Source: JAGQSZ01 sp049647585 (GTDB lineage Bacteria; Actinomycetota; Acidimicrobiia; Acidimicrobiales; Microtrichaceae). Taken from it: a stretch of 64,000 bases of DNA. Under the pieces are notes generated by a model, which was given only the letters and a program-made list of their open reading frames with translations, was not told where the DNA came from and searched no databases. Shown here piece by piece: positions 15,405-23,763 of this stretch. Within the stretch, counting starts at the first letter, position 1. The number at the start of each line of letters is the position of its first letter. The position numbers and the translations under genes are program-made. The stretch spans positions 1-64,000 of the forward strand of contig JBARXY010000049.1 in the NCBI GenBank assembly GCA_049647585.1. The letters are read 5' to 3'.

Positions 15405-18308
15405 TCAGGAGCACCCGCTGGTGGCTCCGCACTCACCACACACGTAGCAGGAACCTGCCCTCGCCATCTGAACGCCACACTGCATGCACAGCGGCGCATC
15501 GACTGCCTTGCCCATGTTCGGCGACTGTGCGCCGCCGGACGATGAGCGACCAGCGTCAGTGGCCGTTGCCTCGGAGGCACGAAGGTCGAGGACCGACTGG
15601 GTCGAACTTGCGGCTGCGGGTCCTGTGGAAGTCCCGGTGGCGGGATTCGGGGGAATGTCGATCCCCTGGTTCGAACCGACAACGTGTTCCTCGACGCCAG
15701 GCAAGGTCTGCTGAAGTCGTTCCGACGTTCCAAGTACCCCGATGTCCAGACGTTCCTCATATGACAAGTAGTCGAGCGCCAGCCGACGGAACAGGTAGTC
15801 GATGAGGCTGTTGGCCAGACGCACGTCCGGGTCATCGGTGATACCGGCCGGTTCGAAACGCATTCCGACGAAAGCATGCACGAACGCCTTGAGCGGCACC
15901 CCGTACTGCAGACCATGGCTGACCGAAATGGCGAATGCGTCCATGATCCCGGCAAGGGTCGACCCCTGCTTCGAGACACGGATGAACAATTCACCCGGTC
16001 GACCGTCGGCATACTCCCCGACCGTAACGAATCCCTTGCAATCAGCGACCCGGAACTCGAAGGTCCTGGAGCTGCGCGAGCGCGGAAGCTTCTCACGCGT
16101 CGGGCGGGCCTCGGCCGCAGCAATCGCAGCTGCCATGTCGGAAGGCGCCGTAGCTGCCGGAGCAGCGGCAGCCAACTGGGCCGGCTTGTCCTTGCCCGTG
16201 CTTAGCGGCTGGGCGACCTTGCAGTTGTCACGGTAGAGGGCAACGCACTTGATGCCCATCTGCCACGACTCGATGAGCAGCTGCTCGATCTCTTCGACGG
16301 TCGTCTCCTCTGGAACGTTGACCGTCTTTGACATCGCACCCGAGAAGAACGGCTGAATGGCCGCCATCATCCGCAGGTGACCGCCGTAGGAAATCACGTT
16401 GTCACCCATCGCACAGGCGAAAACCGCCAGGTGGGCAGGGTCGAGATGTGGGGAACCGAGCACCGAGTGGTTCTCTGCGATGTAGTCGACAATTTCGCTG
16501 ATCTGCTCGGGGCCATAGCCAAGACGCTTGAGCGCCCGCGGAACCGTCTGATTGACGATCTGCAAGGTGCCGCCACCAACCAGCTTCTTGGTCTTGATCA
16601 GACCGAGGTCAGGTTCGATACCGGTCGTGTCGGCGTCCATCATGAACGAGATGGTGCCGGTCGGTGCGGCAACGCTCAGCTCAGCGTTACGTGCACCGGT
16701 CAGCTCGAGCTGGGCCGATGCAGCCTCCCAGATCCGCACGGCACTTTCGTTGAGCGCTGGCTGCACACCAACGACTCCGACAGACATTGCTGCGTCCAGA
16801 TGCATCCGGTAGACGTCTGACCAAGCGGTTGCGTCACCTGGGAAGAGGGGTGCTGGGCCGAGCTTTCCAGCGAGTTCGGTTGAACGCATCGCAGCCGCCC
16901 CGGTGAGGATGGCTGTAACCGAGGCGGCCCATGAACGGGCCTCGTCGGAGTCATAGGGGTAGCCCAGCGCCATGAGGCAGGCACCCAGGTTGGTGTAGCC
17001 GATGCCGATGTCGCGGGCCTGCGCCGTCATCTCGGCGATGTGCTCGGTCGGGTAGTCGGAGAAGCCGACGAGGATGTCCTGGGCGGTAACGACAACCTTG
17101 ACGCTGTGCTCGAAGGCCTCGATGTCGAAACGACCGTCATCGTCCATGAACCTGAGCAGGTTCAGAGAGGCAAGATTGCAGGCACTGTCTGCAAGGCGCA
17201 GATGCTCAGAGCATGGATTGCTCGCCGTGATCTCGCCGGCGTTCGGAGTGGTGTTCCAACGGTTGATGGTGGAGGAGAACTGAACCCCGGGGTCGGCGCA
17301 CTCCCACGCTGCTGTCGCCACTTGCCGTAGCAGGTCGGCTGCCGGGACCTCGTCAACGACCGACCCATCGGTTCTCGCTGTCAGCTCCCAGACCTCATCC
17401 GAAATCGCTGCTTGCATGAACTCGTCGCTCAGACGCACCGAGTTGTTGGCGTTCTGGTATTGGAGCGAAATCGCGTCAGCTCCATCGAGGTCCATGTCGA
17501 AACCTGCGTCGCGCAGGACCCTGGCCTTGCGCTCCTCACGGGCCTTGCACCAGATGAACTCCTCGACATCAGGATGATCAACGTCGAGAATCACCATTTT
17601 GGCTGCTCGCCTGGTTGTCCCTCCGCTCTTGATCGTTCCAGCGGATGAGTCGGCACCTCGCATGAAACTGACCGGACCGGATGCTGTCCCGCCGCCCTTG
17701 AGGTGCTCACGAGACGAACGGATCTTCGAGATGTTCGCGCCTGCGCCGGAGCCGCCCTTGAAGATCATCCCTTCCTCGGTGTACCAGTTCAGGATGGACT
17801 TGAGGTTGTCGTCCACGTCGAGGATGAAACAGGCCGAGGCCTGCTGAACAGCCCCTGGGACACCAATGTTGAACCAGACCGGCGAGTTGAACGAGAGCAG
17901 CTGATTGACCAGGAGGAACCGGAGCTCCTCCTCGAAGGTGTCGGCTTCGGCAGTGTCATCGAAATAGCCGCCCTTCTGGCCCCATTCCCTCATGGTGCCG
18001 ACCACGCGATCGATCAGGTCGCGGAGCGAGTTTTCACGCTCTCCGCTGCTCTGCAGGCCTCGGAAGTACTTCTGGGAGACGATGTTTGACGCTGTGACCG
18101 ACCAGTCTCGGGGAAACTCAACTCCAAGTTGCTCAAAGGCGACCGAGCCGTCGCGGTGATCGACGAGCCGCGCGTCACGGCGTTCCCAGGCAATCGTGTC
18201 GTAAACCGGGGACCCGGGAGCGGTGAAGAAGCGTTGAACTCTGCCGGGAGCGCCATCACCTCCGGCGAGATCGTTGCGAAGACTGGACTGATTTGAGATC
18301 AGGGTCAT
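15405..18308 (-). CDS. nrdJ: Adenosylcobalamin-dependent (class II) ribonucleotide reductase
   Basis: A 967-residue class II reductase that converts ribonucleotides to deoxyribonucleotides using the radical from coenzyme B12, needing no oxygen or small subunit. Recognisable are FNSPVWFNIGVPG (about 156), GSGAGANISKIRSS, NPCSEHLRLADSACNLASLN with active-site cysteine, AAPTGTISFMMDADTTGIEP, and a C-terminal cysteine-rich zinc-type tail CMQCGVQMARAGSCYVCGECG. Length matches long actinobacterial NrdJ proteins. nrdR lies 1.2 kb upstream on the same strand. The 399-base leader carries DnaA-box-like sites and a strong dyad, but no cobalamin riboswitch is visible there. Confidence 0.95.
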   Translation of the reverse strand: MTLISNQSSLRNDLAGGDGAPGRVQRFFTAPGSPVYDTIAWERRDARLVDHRDGSVAFEQLGVEFPRDWSVTASNIVSQKYFRGLQSSGERENSLRDLIDRVVGTMREWGQKGGYFDDTAEADTFEEELRFLLVNQLLSFNSPVWFNIGVPGAVQQASACFILDVDDNLKSILNWYTEEGMIFKGGSGAGANISKIRSSREHLKGGGTASGPVSFMRGADSSAGTIKSGGTTRRAAKMVILDVDHPDVEEFIWCKAREERKARVLRDAGFDMDLDGADAISLQYQNANNSVRLSDEFMQAAISDEVWELTARTDGSVVDEVPAADLLRQVATAAWECADPGVQFSSTINRWNTTPNAGEITASNPCSEHLRLADSACNLASLNLLRFMDDDGRFDIEAFEHSVKVVVTAQDILVGFSDYPTEHIAEMTAQARDIGIGYTNLGACLMALGYPYDSDEARSWAASVTAILTGAAAMRSTELAGKLGPAPLFPGDATAWSDVYRMHLDAAMSVGVVGVQPALNESAVRIWEAASAQLELTGARNAELSVAAPTGTISFMMDADTTGIEPDLGLIKTKKLVGGGTLQIVNQTVPRALKRLGYGPEQISEIVDYIAENHSVLGSPHLDPAHLAVFACAMGDNVISYGGHLRMMAAIQPFFSGAMSKTVNVPEETTVEEIEQLLIESWQMGIKCVALYRDNCKVAQPLSTGKDKPAQLAAAAPAATAPSDMAAAIAAAEARPTREKLPRSRSSRTFEFRVADCKGFVTVGEYADGRPGELFIRVSKQGSTLAGIMDAFAISVSHGLQYGVPLKAFVHAFVGMRFEPAGITDDPDVRLANSLIDYLFRRLALDYLSYEERLDIGVLGTSERLQQTLPGVEEHVVGSNQGIDIPPNPATGTSTGPAAASSTQSVLDLRASEATATDAGRSSSGGAQSPNMGKAVDAPLCMQCGVQMARAGSCYVCGECGATSGCS

Positions 18309-18473
18309 TTCAACTGCCTTCTTCTGCTGTTCGTGCCATCAAGTATGGCCGATGCACCAACACTCTTGATGGAGCCCAGTTGCTCGATATGCGGGCTGCG
18401 CGCGGGCGATCGGGGAAAGACCCACAGACTCCGATCACCTTTATGAACTGTGAACAGAGCCGACCCCAGGAAT

Positions 18474-18499
18474 CGTGTAGATCTGGGCAGATCCACACG
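18474..18499. repeat. 26-base inverted repeat in the nrdJ leader
   Basis: CGTGTAGATCTG (18474-18485) and CAGATCCACACG (18488-18499) are inverted copies with one mismatch, separated by GG. In nrdJ mRNA the mismatch becomes a G-U pair, so an 11-12 bp hairpin can form. As DNA it is a plausible operator. It does not fit the usual NrdR box, which is AT-rich. Confidence 0.75.
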
Positions 18500-18597
18500 A
18501 AAGCCACCATTCCGACCGCCCACGCGTTTGCCACTCTGCACCATAGGAAGAAGTGCCTGTGAGACAAAAGGGGAGAACCGTGTGAATTCAACGAATC

Positions 18598-18662
18598 TTC
18601 TCCACAGGCCTTGTGGACAGGTGAGGATGGCGCATCCACAGGGACGACGAGTGAGTGGACAA
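18598..18662. promoter_or_regulatory. Cluster of DnaA-box-like sequences between nrdJ and the RibD-C gene
   Basis: Four 9-mers resemble the actinobacterial DnaA box TTGTCCACA: TTCTCCACA at 18598-18606 (plus, one mismatch), CTGTCCACA at 18620-18612 (minus, one mismatch), GCATCCACA at 18632-18640 (plus, weaker) and TTGTCCACT at 18662-18654 (minus, one mismatch). They lie in 65 bases in the shared upstream region of nrdJ and the divergent reductase gene. Confidence 0.5.
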
Positions 18663-18707
18663 TCGAGAGCAATGCGGGCGACCAAACTGCAGGATTAGTC
18701 TTCCCCG

Positions 18708-19442
18708 ATGCGCCAGCTTCTGCCCACTGTCCGGGACTCCGTGGACCCTCGTGAACTGCTGGACCGGTCTACCCGTACTACCCACCTCGACCGGCCGTGG
18801 GTGATGGCAAACATGGTCATGAGCGCCGACGGCGCATACGCCAGTTCCGGAACCTCGAGAGGCATCAGCAGCGACGCCGACAGGGAAGTGTTCCACCTGT
18901 TGAGATCGGCCTCCGATGTCATCCTGGTCGGGGCCGGGACCGCTCGAACCGAACGCTACCGACGGCCCACAACCAAGCCCGAACTTGCAGCGTTTCGTTC
19001 CGAATTGGGTCTGGCTCCAGCGCCGAGACTTGCCGTGGTCACCCGCACAGGGAGCTTTCCCTCCGATCAGCCATTTCTTGCCGGTGAAGGCCCCGACCCG
19101 GTCATCTTCCATCCTCGTGACCTTGAACCGGCCCCTGCTCCAGCTGGGTTGGAACTGCGCCCTGTCGGTTCTTCCGAGGTTGACCTCGGAGAGATGCTCA
19201 AGTCGCTCCATGCCGACGGCGAACGGGTAGTCCTGTGCGAGGGTGGGCCACACCTTCTGGGCCAGCTCGTGGCCGGTGACCTGCTCGATGAGTTGTTCCT
19301 GACGCTCTCGCCCGCTCTTGTCGGCGGCAGCCAGATCGGGCTTCTTGGAGGAATGAGCCAACTGGACCAGCCGATGCGGCTCATCCGCCTGATCGAGGCC
19401 GACGGCCACCTGATGCTGACCTACCGAACTGTGCAGTCCTAG
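18708..19442 (+). CDS. RibD C-terminal-domain (pyrimidine reductase-like) protein
   Basis: A 244-residue protein with the dihydrofolate-reductase-like fold of the RibD C-terminal domain, which reduces the ribose of the riboflavin precursor with NADPH. Visible are RPWVMANMVMSADGAYASSG (about 26-45), the ILVGAGTARTERYRRP segment, and VLCEGGPHLLGQLVAGDLLDELFLTLSPALVGG near the C-terminus. The deaminase half is absent, as in many stand-alone actinobacterial members whose true substrate is uncertain. It is divergent from nrdJ and convergent with nrdR, with no other riboflavin gene nearby. Confidence 0.8.
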   Translation: MRQLLPTVRDSVDPRELLDRSTRTTHLDRPWVMANMVMSADGAYASSGTSRGISSDADREVFHLLRSASDVILVGAGTARTERYRRPTTKPELAAFRSELGLAPAPRLAVVTRTGSFPSDQPFLAGEGPDPVIFHPRDLEPAPAPAGLELRPVGSSEVDLGEMLKSLHADGERVVLCEGGPHLLGQLVAGDLLDELFLTLSPALVGGSQIGLLGGMSQLDQPMRLIRLIEADGHLMLTYRTVQS

Positions 19443-19506
19443 AAAACCGGGGCACCGTTGAAGCCTGGGGGCGGACGGAGGATTGGCGTGTGTGTTGGAG
19501 CGGGTC

Positions 19507-19989
19507 TCAGTTCTGTGACACCGAAGCAGTCGACTCGTCCTCACCGTGTCCCAGGAGCTGAACTTCTCGCTCGAAGTCCTCCGGACCCTCGAAGGACTTG
19601 TAAACGCTCGCGAATCGGACTGCAGAAACCTGGTCGATTTCGCGCAACTCGGCGAGGACCAGTTCTCCGACCTCGCCGACGGGAACCTCGCTGCGGGAGT
19701 TACAGATCTGATGTTCAACTCTGGCTGCGAGGGCTGCGATGGTCGCTTCATCGACCGGACGACCCTTGCTTGCCGAGCGGACTCCCACTTCGATCTTCTC
19801 GCGATCGAACGGGACTCTGCGTCCGTCACGCTTGACCACGACCGTCGGCACCTCTTCGAGACGCTCGAACGTGGTGAAACGCGTTGCGCAGTCCTCGCAC
19901 TGCCTTCTGCGGCGGATAACTGTCCCATCATCAGCGGCGCGGGAGTCGATGACCTTGTCATCGAGGGCACCACATGCCGGGCATCGCAT
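19507..19989 (-). CDS. nrdR: Transcriptional repressor NrdR
   Basis: A 160-residue NrdR, which represses ribonucleotide reductase genes when its ATP-cone binds dATP. The zinc ribbon uses CPAC (Cys3, Cys6) and CEDC (Cys31, Cys34), and the ATP-cone follows with TVVVKRDGRRVPFDREKIEVGV (about 47-68). ATG at 19989 gives the canonical MRCPACG opening; the frame extends 12 codons further but that part is not conserved-looking. It lies downstream of the LysM gene on the same strand and upstream of nrdJ, its likely target. Confidence 0.95.
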   Translation of the reverse strand: MRCPACGALDDKVIDSRAADDGTVIRRRRQCEDCATRFTTFERLEEVPTVVVKRDGRRVPFDREKIEVGVRSASKGRPVDEATIAALAARVEHQICNSRSEVPVGEVGELVLAELREIDQVSAVRFASVYKSFEGPEDFEREVQLLGHGEDESTASVSQN

Positions 19990-20071
19990 GAGCAGGACGC
20001 TACCCGCCGGTGACACCGACCGCACCTTCGGGAATTGACGCCATGGCCCGCGGCTACCGACATGGCCGTGC

Positions 20072-20518
20072 TCAGCTGCCGGCTGGAACCAGCAACTGCT
20101 GACCGGGAGTCAGAGGCACGTTGACGTCGAAGGCCACACCGTCAGCGCTGTTAACAGCTGCAATCTCGTCGATTACGTCGCGTGGATCGCTGTCGGGCGC
20201 GATTGACCGGGCCACGCCCCAGAGGGTGTCACCCCTATGGACCATGTACGGCTCTGCGTTTTCGCCCAATGACGACGTGGTCGATCCGGAACTGGCGACA
20301 AGACCCCTTGCGACCATGACAGCGCCAACGATGACCGCCAGTAGGACAAGCGCAACAAGACAACGACGGAACAGATAGATCCGCCGCATCCGGATTACCT
20401 CTGGCGAAAGACCACCCGGGATCACCCGAAGGGCTGCCCCGCTGCGTACCGTTGTCTCGGGATTGACCGGAGGGGAAGAGATCCTTGAACCGGTGTAGAT
20501 GTCGATGATTGCTGCCAT
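20072..20518 (-). CDS. LysM membrane protein divergent from lexA (YneA-like candidate)
   Basis: A 148-residue protein with one transmembrane segment (about residues 50-71, CLVALVLLAVIVGAVMVARGLV) and an extracytoplasmic LysM peptidoglycan-binding domain (about 91-146, YMVHRGDTLWGVARSIAPDSDPRDVIDEIAAVN). In Bacillus, YneA is a membrane LysM protein encoded divergently from lexA that halts division during the SOS response; the position, topology and SOS boxes here suggest the same role by analogy. ATG at 20518 has a GGGAG site 8-12 bases upstream and is preferred to a longer frame reaching 20680. nrdR follows 82 bases downstream. Confidence 0.78.
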   Translation of the reverse strand: MAAIIDIYTGSRISSPPVNPETTVRSGAALRVIPGGLSPEVIRMRRIYLFRRCLVALVLLAVIVGAVMVARGLVASSGSTTSSLGENAEPYMVHRGDTLWGVARSIAPDSDPRDVIDEIAAVNSADGVAFDVNVPLTPGQQLLVPAGS

Positions 20519-20579
20519 GTGATGATTCTCCCGATCAGGTGTGACAGTGAGGCCCGGAGACCTTGCCGAGCAATTGCGC

Positions 20580-20593
20580 CGAACGGCTGTTCG
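20580..20593. promoter_or_regulatory. SOS (LexA) box 1, lexA/LysM intergenic region
   Basis: CGAACGGCTGTTCG has both perfect half-sites of the actinobacterial LexA operator CGAAC-N4-GTTCG. It is the box nearest the LysM gene, 62 bases from its start codon. Confidence 0.9.
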
Positions 20594-20604
20594 ATGAGAA
20601 TGCA

Positions 20605-20618
20605 CGAACGGTTGTTCT
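20605..20618. promoter_or_regulatory. SOS (LexA) box 2, lexA/LysM intergenic region
   Basis: CGAACGGTTGTTCT matches the operator at 9 of 10 half-site positions. Confidence 0.85.
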
Positions 20619-20634
20619 ATGTCAAGCGGAAAAT

Positions 20635-20648
20635 CGAACGGATGTTCA
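20635..20648. promoter_or_regulatory. SOS (LexA) box 3, lexA/LysM intergenic region
   Basis: CGAACGGATGTTCA matches the operator at 9 of 10 half-site positions and lies about 60 bases before the lexA start codon. Confidence 0.85.
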
Positions 20649-20677
20649 CCCCTTTGACTCCGAGCTGATGTATGCTC

Positions 20678-20691
20678 CAAACATCTGTTCT
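20678..20691. promoter_or_regulatory. SOS (LexA) box 4, at the lexA promoter
   Basis: CAAACATCTGTTCT matches at 8 of 10 half-site positions. It follows a -10-like TATGCT (20671-20676) and precedes the GGGAGG ribosome site, so it would cover the lexA transcription start and give autoregulation. Confidence 0.65.
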
Positions 20692-20708
20692 ACCGGGAGG
20701 ATGCCCAA

Positions 20709-21341
20709 GTGAGTCCGAAACAAATCAGTCCGCGCCAGCAAGAGATTCTCGTCTTCATCGAGAAGACGGTCGGTGACAGGGGCTATCCGCCTTCGGTCCG
20801 CGAGATCGCCGAGTCCGTCGGTCTGGCATCACCGTCAACGGTCCACGGCCATCTCAGCACCCTCCAGAAGTTGGGCTACCTGAGGCGTGACCCCACCAAG
20901 CCGCGTGCCATCGAGGTCACCGCAGACACAGCAAGTGGAACTACTGCTGAACGGCGACCCACCCGCCACGTTCCCCTCGTGGGAGACGTCGCAGCAGGTG
21001 TCGGAGTGCTTGCCCAGGAGCAGGTCGAGGAACTGGTCCCCCTCCCGGCTGACTTCACCGGCGATGGCGAACTCTTCATGCTCCGGGTCCGCGGCGACTC
21101 GATGATCGACGCAGGAATCTTGGACGGTGACTTCGTGGTAGCCAAGGTCCAGAGCTCGGTCCAGAACGGCGACATCGTCGTGGCGGGCATTCCTGGCGAC
21201 GAAGCAACGGTTAAGACCTACAACGGTGACGGCACCACAGTGACCTTGGTGCCCCACAACCCGGAACTCACCCCGATGGTCTTCGACGCATCCGAGGTCC
21301 ACGTGTTCGGCAAGGTTGTCACCGTCATCCGGAAGTTGTAG
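20709..21341 (+). CDS. lexA: SOS repressor LexA
   Basis: A 210-residue LexA. The N-terminal winged helix-turn-helix spans about 1-70 (VREIAESVGLASPSTVHGHLSTLQKLGYL), and the C-terminal S24 peptidase domain carries the self-cleavage site Ala96-Gly97 (VGDVAAGVGV), nucleophile Ser131 (RGDSMID) and general base Lys169 (EATVKTY). All three are intact, so RecA-stimulated autocleavage should occur. GTG at 20709 is preceded by GGGAGG 9-14 bases upstream. It is convergent with dapD. Confidence 0.96.
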   Translation: MSPKQISPRQQEILVFIEKTVGDRGYPPSVREIAESVGLASPSTVHGHLSTLQKLGYLRRDPTKPRAIEVTADTASGTTAERRPTRHVPLVGDVAAGVGVLAQEQVEELVPLPADFTGDGELFMLRVRGDSMIDAGILDGDFVVAKVQSSVQNGDIVVAGIPGDEATVKTYNGDGTTVTLVPHNPELTPMVFDASEVHVFGKVVTVIRKL

Positions 21342-21371
21342 CTACCACCGCGGCGATCTACAGCGGACCGA

Positions 21372-22640
21372 TCAGTTCGCGTGGAGGCTCGAGTTCAGAC
21401 CTTCGGACCAGGTTCCCTCTCTCGGGAGAACTTCGACGCAACCGCTTGTCGAGTTGCGCCTGAAGAGTAGATCCGACTCTCCCCCAAACGACCGGGCTTT
21501 CACGACTTCACCTGTGGGAGTGGTCACCCGGGTTCCAGCCGTCAGGTACAGGCCTGCTTCAACGATGCAGCGATCTCCAAGGGAAATGCCAACACCGGCA
21601 TTGGCCCCCAACAGACAACTCTCCCCTATCGAGATCACCTCCTGCCCTCCGCCGGAGAGAGTTCCCATGATCGAACTGCCACCGCCTATATCGGTGTCGG
21701 CGCCGACGACAACGCCCGCCGAAATGCGGCCCTCCACCATGCAGGGACCGAGCGTACCGGCGTTGAAGTTGACGAAGCCCTCATGCATCACGGTCGTACC
21801 TTCGGCCAGATGCGCTCCGAGGCGGACCCTGTCTGCATCAGCGATGCGGACCCCTGGGGGGACCACGTAGTCGACCATCCGGGGGAATCGATCGATACCC
21901 AAGACCTGGAAGGCGACGCCCCTTGCCCTCAGACGGATCGCCACCTTGTCGAAGGAAGCAATGTCACATGGGCCAAGCGTGGTCCACACGACGTTGGGTA
22001 GCACACCGAAAAGTCCGTCGAGATTCAAACCGTGGGGTCGAACCTTGCGGGTAGAGAGCAGATGTAGGCGCAGGTAAGCATCGTGGACATCAATCGGCGG
22101 CGCCTGAAGGTCCTCGATGACGGTGAACACCGGCACGCGTCTGACAGGCAGGACCGGTTCGGAACTGTCTCCCTCGGCCAGCGCCAGAATCACCTCGGCG
22201 TTCGGGTGTCGTCCACCGTCATCCATGACCGGTGCGAAAAGTGTTCTGAACGATTCGAGATTCGCCGCACTCAGTTGGTAGGTGGCCGGCCCCGAGGTCC
22301 AGCCCAACTCCTCGGCGATCGGTGCTGAGGCTTCGTGGTTCTCATCCAGATTCGCGGTCCCGTACCAAGTGTCCAGCACCGAACCGTCGGCGACAGAAAT
22401 TGTCGCCACACCTAGTCCGAATGCGATCGGGTCCACACGTCCCGGACGTTCACGGATCCTTGCCACCACCTCGGCGAAACTGCCAGAAGCCACCACCCCT
22501 GCATCCCCGGCCACTGAACCGGCGCCGCTCGGCACGGCACCTGAATTCGAGCCCTCAATCCCGTCGCTTCCTACGCCCACGTCCGTCCCCGATATCTGTG
22601 AATTCGAATCATGCCGACCGAAACGCTGTCCGCCAGCCAC
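21372..22640 (-). CDS. dapD: 2,3,4,5-tetrahydropyridine-2,6-dicarboxylate N-succinyltransferase
   Basis: An actinobacterial-type DapD with a left-handed beta-helix acyltransferase domain. FGLGVATISVADGSVLDTWY opens the conserved part; the hexapeptide-repeat region runs through RIADADRVRLGAHLAEGTTVMHEGFVNFNAGTLG and CMVEGRISAGVVVGADTDIGGGSSIMGTLSGGG. It makes N-succinyl-2-amino-6-oxopimelate in diaminopimelate/lysine synthesis. The conserved part matches the family; about 60 Gly/Ser-rich residues precede it. GTG at 22640 is chosen as the first start past the dapE stop at 22660, but a GTG pair at 22496-22491 is also possible. Last gene of the dap/hflX run. Confidence 0.88.
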   Translation of the reverse strand: MAGGQRFGRHDSNSQISGTDVGVGSDGIEGSNSGAVPSGAGSVAGDAGVVASGSFAEVVARIRERPGRVDPIAFGLGVATISVADGSVLDTWYGTANLDENHEASAPIAEELGWTSGPATYQLSAANLESFRTLFAPVMDDGGRHPNAEVILALAEGDSSEPVLPVRRVPVFTVIEDLQAPPIDVHDAYLRLHLLSTRKVRPHGLNLDGLFGVLPNVVWTTLGPCDIASFDKVAIRLRARGVAFQVLGIDRFPRMVDYVVPPGVRIADADRVRLGAHLAEGTTVMHEGFVNFNAGTLGPCMVEGRISAGVVVGADTDIGGGSSIMGTLSGGGQEVISIGESCLLGANAGVGISLGDRCIVEAGLYLTAGTRVTTPTGEVVKARSFGGESDLLFRRNSTSGCVEVLPREGTWSEGLNSSLHAN

Positions 22641-22659
22641 GACAGCGTAGAACCAGAGG

Positions 22660-23763
22660 TCACTCGCCGCCGAAGAGCAGATCGTCGAGCACGTCGAAGG
22701 TCCTCTCCAAGCTGCGACGTTCCACCCGTTCTTCGGCGGTATGGGCAATGGCGGCTATGCCGGGGCCAAGGTTCACCGCAGGGATCCCGACAGAACTGAA
22801 GCGGGCAACATCGGTCCATCCGAGCTTCGCCCGGACTTCAAGTCCGTGCTTCTGGATCAGCGACGTGACGCTTGGATCCTCCACGGCGGGATAGGCCGCC
22901 GGCGCAGAATCCACCACCCGCAGAGTGTCGCCCGGCTCTATCCATTCACCGAGAAAGTCACGAAGATGCGCCTCGGCCTCCGCCAAACTGCGATCCGGTG
23001 CGAACCGGTGCGCAATGTCGAGCGAGGCGGAGTCCGGCACCACGTTTCCAGACACCCCTCCGGTTACCTTCACCACCTGTAGTGCCTCATGGAATTCACA
23101 GCCGAGAATCGTGGGTCGCCTCGGCTCGTAGCTGTCGATCCCACCGAGGATTCCAGCCAACCTGTGAATCGCATTTCGACCCATCCACGCTCTGGCGGTA
23201 TGGGCCCTCGAACCGGCGAGAACCACTTCAACCCTGATCGTTCCTTGGCATCCGGCTTCGATGTCTCCGTCGGTCGGCTCGCCCAGAATTGCCAGGTCGC
23301 CTTCGAGGAGCTCGGGAGCGGTTTCGAAGAGTTCACCCAGCCCGCTGTGGACCCCAGCCACCTCTTCACGGGCGTAGAAGACGTAGGTGACGTCCATGGA
23401 TGATTCGAGTGGTGACGTCGCCAGCGCGAGCATCACTGCCAAACCGCCCTTCATGTCTGTGGATCCCAAGCCCCAGAGCGTGTCTCCTTCGAGCCGCGCT
23501 GTCTGGTTGCCGTCCGCGGGGACGGTGTCGGTGTGTCCAGCGAGAATCAGCCGGCGGTCCCGACCCAGTTGGGTGCGCGCAACCAGATTGTCCCCGATCC
23601 TTGTCACCTCAAGGTTCAGATTGTTGCGCAGGACCATTTCGATGGCATCGGTTATCGGTGCCTCGGCAAAACTCTCGGACGGCATGTCGATCAGAGCAGC
23701 GGTCAAGGTGACCAGATCCCCTGCGCGGGCCAACGTGGTCAGGTCCGCACCCAAGTCGATCAT
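22660..23763 (-). CDS. dapE: Succinyl-diaminopimelate desuccinylase
   Basis: A 367-residue M20-family zinc hydrolase that removes succinate from N-succinyl-LL-diaminopimelate. Metal and catalytic residues are visible: His77 and Asp79 in LAGHTDTVPADG, Asp103 in GSTDMKGGLA, and Glu133-Glu134 in YAREEVAG. The dimerisation domain lies in the middle and a late conserved His in FSSVGIPAVNLGPGIAAIAHTAEE. The ATG overlaps the aminotransferase stop (ATGA), and the stop lies 19 bases before the dapD start, so three successive pathway steps are coupled. Confidence 0.93.
   Translation of the reverse strand: MIDLGADLTTLARAGDLVTLTAALIDMPSESFAEAPITDAIEMVLRNNLNLEVTRIGDNLVARTQLGRDRRLILAGHTDTVPADGNQTARLEGDTLWGLGSTDMKGGLAVMLALATSPLESSMDVTYVFYAREEVAGVHSGLGELFETAPELLEGDLAILGEPTDGDIEAGCQGTIRVEVVLAGSRAHTARAWMGRNAIHRLAGILGGIDSYEPRRPTILGCEFHEALQVVKVTGGVSGNVVPDSASLDIAHRFAPDRSLAEAEAHLRDFLGEWIEPGDTLRVVDSAPAAYPAVEDPSVTSLIQKHGLEVRAKLGWTDVARFSSVGIPAVNLGPGIAAIAHTAEERVERRSLERTFDVLDDLLFGGE

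Noticed and set aside
18309..18707. Cobalamin riboswitch upstream of nrdJ
   Set aside because: I looked for the GCCGGUG..CCGGCGCUGUCCCGC core and B12 box and found neither.
18588..20063. Long open frame (491 codons) on the minus strand over the RibD-C and nrdR region
   Set aside because: It is antisense to the RibD-C gene and out of frame with nrdR, has no recognisable domain and is a by-product of high GC content.
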